Origin: Acanthosoma haemorrhoidale
Taxonomy: Eukaryota > Arthropoda > Insecta > Hemiptera > Acanthosomatidae
DNA: 64,000 bases
Direction of reading: 5' to 3'
NCBI GenBank assembly: GCA_930367205.1
Contig: OV884012.1
Span: forward strand, 151,543,405 to 151,607,404
Position 1 is the first letter of the stretch. Each line of letters starts with the position of its first letter. The position numbers and the translations under genes were made by a program. A model generated the notes under the pieces. It was not told where the DNA came from, did not search any database, and saw only the letters and a list, made by a program, of their open reading frames with translations. Of the stretch, positions 58,666 to 64,000 are shown piece by piece.

Positions 58666-59898
58666 TATGTTTATTTACATGTAGGAAAAGATGAAACAAA
58701 AAACCTACAACTGAAAAACTATATTCAAAATTATTAGAGGAAATATATAAGCACGAGCCCAAATCATAAATTTCCTTAACTAACTATACAATCATTATTT
58801 TTCTATATGTAGATAAAAACTGGGTTACATGGAGCTCATGTGACGGACGAGCGAAGACAAACTAGCTCAACGCCAAAAGAAAATCAAGGTTAGTTTAAAA
58901 AAGGTCACAACTGAAAGTTGCCAAAGAGAAGAGGGGCAAAAAAAAAAAACTTTTAAAGCTATTTTTTGTCATGGTTTTTTTTTTTACTTCAGCCCAGCAA
59001 TTCCGTCGAAGATATTCCCGCAGAAGCACAAAAAAACAGAGTTTACTAATGGTTGCAAATGATAGAACCTTTGTTGTCGTCATTCATAGTCAGCTAAGAT
59101 GTCAAGCAGGATTACAAAATTATTAGGAAATAATTAAAAAACAGAAATAATCAGGGAAATATTGACACAATTAGAAGTACGCACTTGAATTAAATTATTT
59201 TCATTTTTTTTATATCTAACAGGCACCCTTATTGCATGCGAGATTATTTTATCGTGAAATAATTATAAATGATTGGGTAAAATACTCAAAACACTAGCGA
59301 GCAGCTAGGACCTCTCTCTGCCCCACCAGTTAATCATAAGCAAATACAAGAGATTCATCACGAGGTTCCACTATCCTCTTACTTTGATCTGAATAATTTT
59401 ACAATGAAATAATAATTGCAAAAGCTCCATAAATATTATTATATAAGCGTATTAAATTAAATTTCCCGTGACGCCCGATATGCCAGTCTATTTTAAATGT
59501 TAAATATAAAGTGCTTTAAGCCCCATGACATATTTCTGAATATGACGACAGAAAAAGATGAATTATAGATGTACTAAATAGACTGATGATCATATGATTC
59601 CTTCAATAAACAGACTGCTAATTGCTTTTTCAACGGCTTACTCACATCATAATGCCAATTAAACCTCGTGATGAAATCGTATACGGTGCTTAATGGATTG
59701 ATATTAAAAAAAAAAAAGTGTTTTTTTAAACTCCCTGCATCTCACGCCCAGCAGAGAACAATACATCGTTAGACAAGTAAACAATATTTTTAACGTCTAA
59801 ACCTTTTTTTCACACGTAAATGAGTTATTTGCTGTCGAACAAAAACTTTGAGCATAGATATAAAGGTGCCAACCAAACACACAGTAACATTTTAAAAA
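58666..59898. other. AT-rich DNA, nothing assigned
   Basis: Poly(A) and poly(T) runs at 58938-58949 and 58976-58985 and at 59706-59717. No gene seen. Confidence 0.5.
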
Positions 59899-60591
59899 AG
59901 TACGACACAGGTGTTACCGGCACATTCGTACAAAGCATCTAATAAGCTGCAGGTCATGTTATAAAATACAATTATAATTCTAACGATATAAAAACGAACA
60001 GCATAGAGTATTTCATTCAACTGTCGCTTCGTCTCAAACTGATGATCTATAAATGTGTCCGCCGGCCAGCTCTGCTGTATGGTGCCCCGCTATTTATCCA
60101 CTTGACTGACAATACAGCCAAATGTCTCGAATTGGATCATGCGAAAAGGGGTCCGACATACCTCTCTCTTGCGGTTAAATAACGCTGGCCTTCCCCCCTT
60201 TGCTTGGTGTGCCGTCGGTGGGTGAGTTCATCCGCCGGAGACGTATCAAGTTTTTTGACTCGTTGCAGCACCTCACAAACCCAGTGTTTAACATGACCCC
60301 ACCACCCCTCCCGCATCGATGGCAACAGACTGTCGGGGGAAAATTAGGTCAAGAATTAGTATGTAAGTTAGTTTTAAGTTAGATCAAAAATGGTGAGCCC
60401 CATCACATTTATTAGAGTTAGTTTGTTTATCGCATTATATAATTTTTATAAAATAACAAAACCTGTATATAATGTAGCAATGCTACAGGGATTACAAAAA
60501 TAATTTGTAAATACATTCGCCTGAGGATCTATAATTGTATAATTATCTATAAATTTAAAGGGGACATGAAGAAAAAAACAAAACAAAAAAA
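59899..60591 (+). mobile_element. LINE family L3, 5'-truncated copy with A-rich tail
   Basis: Matches the minus-strand copy at 8982-9690 from gtacgacacagg to aaatttaaaggggac, then an A-rich tail (60565-60591). The ORF2 tail is visible in pieces: MIYKCVRRPALLYGAPLF around 60035-60090 and FIRRRRIKFFDSLQHLTNP and PPPLPHRWQQT at 60225-60330, in different frames. There is a frameshift around 60170-60200 and a stop after the first piece. The 3' UTR includes ggtgagccccatcac and tataatgtagcaatgctaca. No TSD identified. Confidence 0.88.
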
Positions 60592-61544
60592 CATTAATAT
60601 TTGAAAAAACAATTCATATATTTGTATATACCCCAGACGAATTACGTTCCTGAAAAGTGACACTTCCTGAAAGAAAAAAAGCGTAACCAACTGACAGCCC
60701 ATGAAAGAAGTTAAAGAAATACTGTACTTATAGAATACACCTGAGGTTTTTATTCATTTGTTACTCTGCGTTTTTTGAGACAAAGGTCAGAGCAGGAGGG
60801 TCCGACCATCCTTTGGGGTTAATACTTCACAAAAATATCCCCCTCTAAACTTCAAAAGGGAACACAAGACAAAAGTTTTAGCGAAGACAAGAACGGAACA
60901 AGACAAGACACATTCCTATAATAAGGACTTTGTTAGGGCTGGCTAACAAGGGCCTAGCCCTCGGCCTCCATTAGCCCCGATGGTAGGCAGTGTAAATGAG
61001 AGGCTGGCCCAATACCTTTCAGGAGAGTGCGGGCCACAAAGTCAACCCTAGCCATCTCATCTTTATTATTTACCTTGGCTAGAGGCTGCTCTAGATATCT
61101 GACGCGGCCAAAGGCAGATATTTCATGAGCAAATACCTCGTTTCAAATCAAGTAAATTACATTCGACGAGAGCTCGCCACCACTAGTAGAGCCAAGAAGC
61201 ATTGCTTTCATGTTATTTGATTTGTCAGAGATGGAGAGAAAATACCTTTGTTTCATTAGACAGCGCCCCCCCCATACAACGCGACTTACCCTAAGTGGTT
61301 CTTTTTTCATAATAAGACTAATTTATTGCACCCATCGTCAAGTGTAAGTTCTGGTCAACCCCTAAAAGAATTAACGTGATGATCCATAACCAATACGTTA
61401 ACACATATTGGTTACAATTCATATCAATTTTCAAAATGCGTTAAATAAATCCTAGGGTTTATCTCGTACAAACAGACCAATTAATCACCAGCAATGCCCG
61501 GTTGCTTTACCTCCCTTACTCTACAAGCCATTTGAAAAGGTTTG
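60592..61544. other. unassigned DNA with a GC-richer patch
   Basis: 60935-61130 is GC-rich (gggcctagccctcggcctcc and nearby words) without a recognised family. A run of C at 61267-61273. The rest is AT-rich. Confidence 0.45.
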
Positions 61545-61740
61545 AATTTTCTCTGTAGTGTAAAAATGAAGTAAATTAATGCGAAGTTAAATAAATAATT
61601 ATTATGAAATGTAGCGACATAGCCGCAACCTGTAGATAGATGTAATTGAAAAAATAAATAAACAGACAAGCAAAATAACCCCCCCCCCACAGATGACAGA
61701 TTCTGAAATCTATTCATAGATTTTCTCAATTAACTATGAA
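61545..61740 (+). repeat. dispersed repeat, copy 2
   Basis: Homologous to 56225-56430 in direct orientation and clearly diverged. It contains a run of C (61680-61689) where copy 1 has AT-rich sequence. Confidence 0.8.
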
Positions 61741-61996
61741 ATCATTATTAAACGTTCCGATCTTGTTAGCTTGGTTCTAGTTTAGTTAATAGCTCAGTTC
61801 TGGATAGCATATCTTATTAACTGCCAATCAAGTGAAATATTACTTGTGTTCCTTAGCCAAATATTACTCTCCGGCATTCGTCTTGCCCTAATCTATTAAG
61901 TACATTTGGTCTTCTTTGATTTCTATTTGTCATTCCTGCCTCAATACTCGTATTCTTAACTCTCAAATAATTTCAATTTAATTGATATTAATATAC

Positions 61997-62495
61997 AAAC
62001 TTATACTAAAGCCAATATGGACATACGGAATGGAGCTGTGGGGGGACAGAAAAAAATCGAACATCAAAAGTCCTGAGAACAATAGTTAAAGCCCCTTATT
62101 ACGCCAGCAACAAAACCTTTCAAAGCGATATTAATAAATACCCTACATTATTGAGCTCATACCTTCCAAGTTCATCTAATTCCATATTAACCTATCCAAC
62201 CACCCTAATCCCACAGGCACAGTCATTACACTGCACCACTCATCCCTATAATCCTCCTCGGAGACTAAAGCGGCAGTGAGCTGCTATAAATACGTGACAG
62301 TGGGAGGCCTTGGCAATGACCAGTTTTTCCAATCATGTCCTGAGCGTCTGTAGCTCAAGCGCTATCTGGTCAGTTTCCATTGGTTCCTGTGACGCAGGTG
62401 ATTGAGGAGCGTGGTGGCCTTCTCAAAACTCTCCGTCTCTTTTCCAATTACCTGTTGCCTAATAAGGCAGATTGTAAGAATAAAGATTTTTTTTT
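61997..62495 (+). mobile_element. L1 copy with internal deletion
   Basis: Begins acttatactaaagccaata, matching the codons before IWTYG, and ends aggcagattgtaagaataaaga followed by T. About 190 nt of 3' UTR are missing at about 62443 (tcttttcc joined to aattacctg), and a shorter loss affects the ORF2 part near 62060. The GTTG end of the family is absent. No TSD was found. Confidence 0.85.
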
Positions 62496-63926
62496 TGTAA
62501 CTGAAAAAACAGCATTCTTTATAAGATGTTGAAAACCAAAAGATGTTTTACAAGATCAAATAATTTTAAATCAAAACTGTATTATAAACAACATATTTCC
62601 CCTCCATGGGAAGAATAAATGAAGTACAGGGTGAAACCACCCTAGAGCAAGCCATTTGCATAAACATGCTATCATAAATCCACTCCGTCGATTCTATGAC
62701 TAAACTTTCACAAATAGCTGTCACAAATCAGCATAAATTATTCTGAAAACTATGTGCTCGATACTAATTTCAGTGATTTTAGAAGTTTTATTTGTAACCA
62801 CTCCTCCAATCCTCTATGCTGAAGTGCTCAAGTTGAACTTCAATGACATGACGGGAGTGACACAAAAGTGTCACCAATCAACATCAAGAGATGGATTCAA
62901 CACATATATTGGTCGTTTTCTATTATTTTTACATATTACCACTCTCCCCTGTCCAAGAGGTGCTACGGGTGACTCAGGCCATTAGTTTTCAAATTGTAAG
63001 TCATATGAGCACCAGGTATTGTTTTCGATCTCTCATACGACATTTACATACGATCCACAGCAGGATATAAGTAAAAGTTCACAACTCACCGAAAAATAAT
63101 GAAAGCACCGACGATGTAAAATGAACGAAAGGACAACTCTGCTTACGATTCGTAGATTAAATAACAATGCTTTGAAACTGTATATAATATCAGAGGGAAA
63201 AGAGATGAACTGATATTCTTTTAATAAAACCGAGAAACCTTTTTCTGAAAGGGGGGAGGGCATTTGGAGGATCAGAGGCAATAATGGCAGAAGAGAACCT
63301 TCTGAAATCATCTACTTCATCATTAGGAAATGTCTCTCAAGAACAACAGTAATCTTGCAAGTTTCCCGTCTCTTTTCTTTTATTAGCGAATGAAAACTAA
63401 CACCAAAAAAAAATCCAACAAAGAAGCAATTTTAAAATACCGTTCAATAGTTTTCCTCTCTATTGAATCTGAGCTACATTACAATTGTCAAACACTCACG
63501 AGCCAGCTCCCTTACGTAATCATAAAGTAGCACCCTCCCCCTAAACCGAACCAGTTGGGGGAAAATCATCATTTATACAGAGTGCACTGGCGGAAACAAG
63601 TTGTATGAAAAATTAGGATGCCTGAAAAGCTGTTCATCATTAACTTGATGAGAAAAAAGAAATAAATTAATCATTTTTCTTTTGTTCTTCAACATTAGAG
63701 CCACCTGGATTGTTCTCGCACTACAATGAGCCATTATTCGCACGAACAAATATCCCTTTATTATTCACATACCTATTTATTTATTCATTATTCATATTAT
63801 AATTATGTCGATATAAAAACATTAAAATTAAAATCAGGATTTCAGGAAGCCTATAACATGGCCGTTTAACGTTTTCAAGGTTATGGGTTTAAAACCACTT
63901 GTTTTCTTAAAGAATAAAACATCTAC
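62496..63926. other. AT-rich DNA with one possible exon
   Basis: A purine-rich stretch at 63240-63300 and an unrecognised 92-codon minus-strand frame at 63033-63311. The frame at 62752 is listed separately. Confidence 0.45.
62752..62985 (+). CDS. possible secreted-protein exon, unrecognised
   Basis: 77 codons from the ATG at 62752. The first 23 residues (MCSILISVILEVLF, then VTTPPILYA) look like a signal peptide with cleavage after LYA. Then follow EVLKLNFNDMTGVTQKCHQS and TSRDGFNTYIGRF, a second hydrophobic stretch (FLLFLHITTLP) and a stop at 62983. A single Cys after a helix-like stretch resembles the start of small secreted insect proteins, for example odorant-binding proteins, but that is inference from layout alone. 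No splice donor is convincing and no further exon was found in the window. It may be a chance frame. Confidence 0.18.
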   Translation: MCSILISVILEVLFVTTPPILYAEVLKLNFNDMTGVTQKCHQSTSRDGFNTYIGRFLLFLHITTLPCPRGATGDSGH

Positions 63927-64000
63927 ATTATTGAGCTCATATCTTCCAAGTTCATGAAATTCATGTAATCTATCCAACCACCCTAATCCCCTAGCAGTCA
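63927..64000 (+). mobile_element. L1 copy, cut by the window end
   Basis: Begins at about catctacattattgagctc, in the ORF2 tail, and continues past 64000. It shares attattgagctcata with the copy at 62.0 kb, where other copies have attcttgaactcatc, so the two belong to one subfamily. Confidence 0.85.

Overview
The window is a strongly AT-rich piece of an animal nuclear genome, almost certainly an insect. This rests on several families of 5'-truncated Jockey-type non-LTR retrotransposons (LINEs), relics of mariner, pogo and hAT DNA transposons, many poly(A)/poly(T) runs, and the lack of long open host frames. The species cannot be named from the sequence. No intact host gene, rRNA, tRNA, CRISPR array, operon or virus gene was recognised. 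What can be annotated is a layered record of transposon insertions, a large minisatellite, and AT-rich sequence between them.

LINE families. Family L1 (my label, not mammalian L1) is Jockey-like, with a 3' UTR of about 330 nt ending in AATAAAGTTGTT plus a variable tail. It has about thirteen copies, at about 1.1, 3.3, 3.5, 6.6, 10.5, 17.0, 18.5, 22.5, 24.1 (-), 27.1 (-), 39.3, 62.0 and 63.9 kb. Several keep readable target-site duplications (TSDs) of 7 to 15 bp. Family L2 is a second Jockey-like LINE with a GC-rich 3' UTR; its main copy is at 47.5-49.4 kb, with fragments at 3.3, 13.4 (-), 27.6 (-) and 27.8 (-) kb. Family L3 has three copies (9.0-9.7 -, 25.0-25.2 -, 59.9-60.6 +). A decayed LINE on the minus strand (28.9-30.6 kb) keeps endonuclease and reverse transcriptase motifs, and a small C-terminal fragment lies at 4.6-4.9 kb (-).

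DNA transposons. A 1,182-bp non-autonomous hAT element (47754-48935) sits inside the main L2 copy with an 8-bp TSD; without it, the L2 reading frame closes cleanly. A mariner-type MITE (30131-30238) interrupts the minus-strand LINE endonuclease. A degenerate pogo/Tigger-like element spans 32917-33976. A Tc1/mariner transposase gene lacking its middle lies at 45176-45837 (-). A 213-bp MITE with long inverted termini lies at 40764-40976.

Regions. 0-27 kb: L1 and L3 insertions in AT-rich DNA. 27-31 kb: a dense nest of minus-strand LINE fragments. 31-47 kb: mostly unassigned AT-rich DNA with pogo, MITE and mariner relics. 47.5-54.3 kb: an L2 copy carrying the hAT element, running directly into about 85 copies of a 57-bp tandem repeat organised in duplicated multi-monomer blocks. 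54.3-64 kb: unassigned DNA, a GC-rich promoter- or LTR-like island at 56.8-57.5 kb, a dispersed repeat, an L3 copy and two L1 copies. Two short frames beginning with signal-peptide-like sequence (46313-46456 and 62752-62985) are the only weak hints of host exons.
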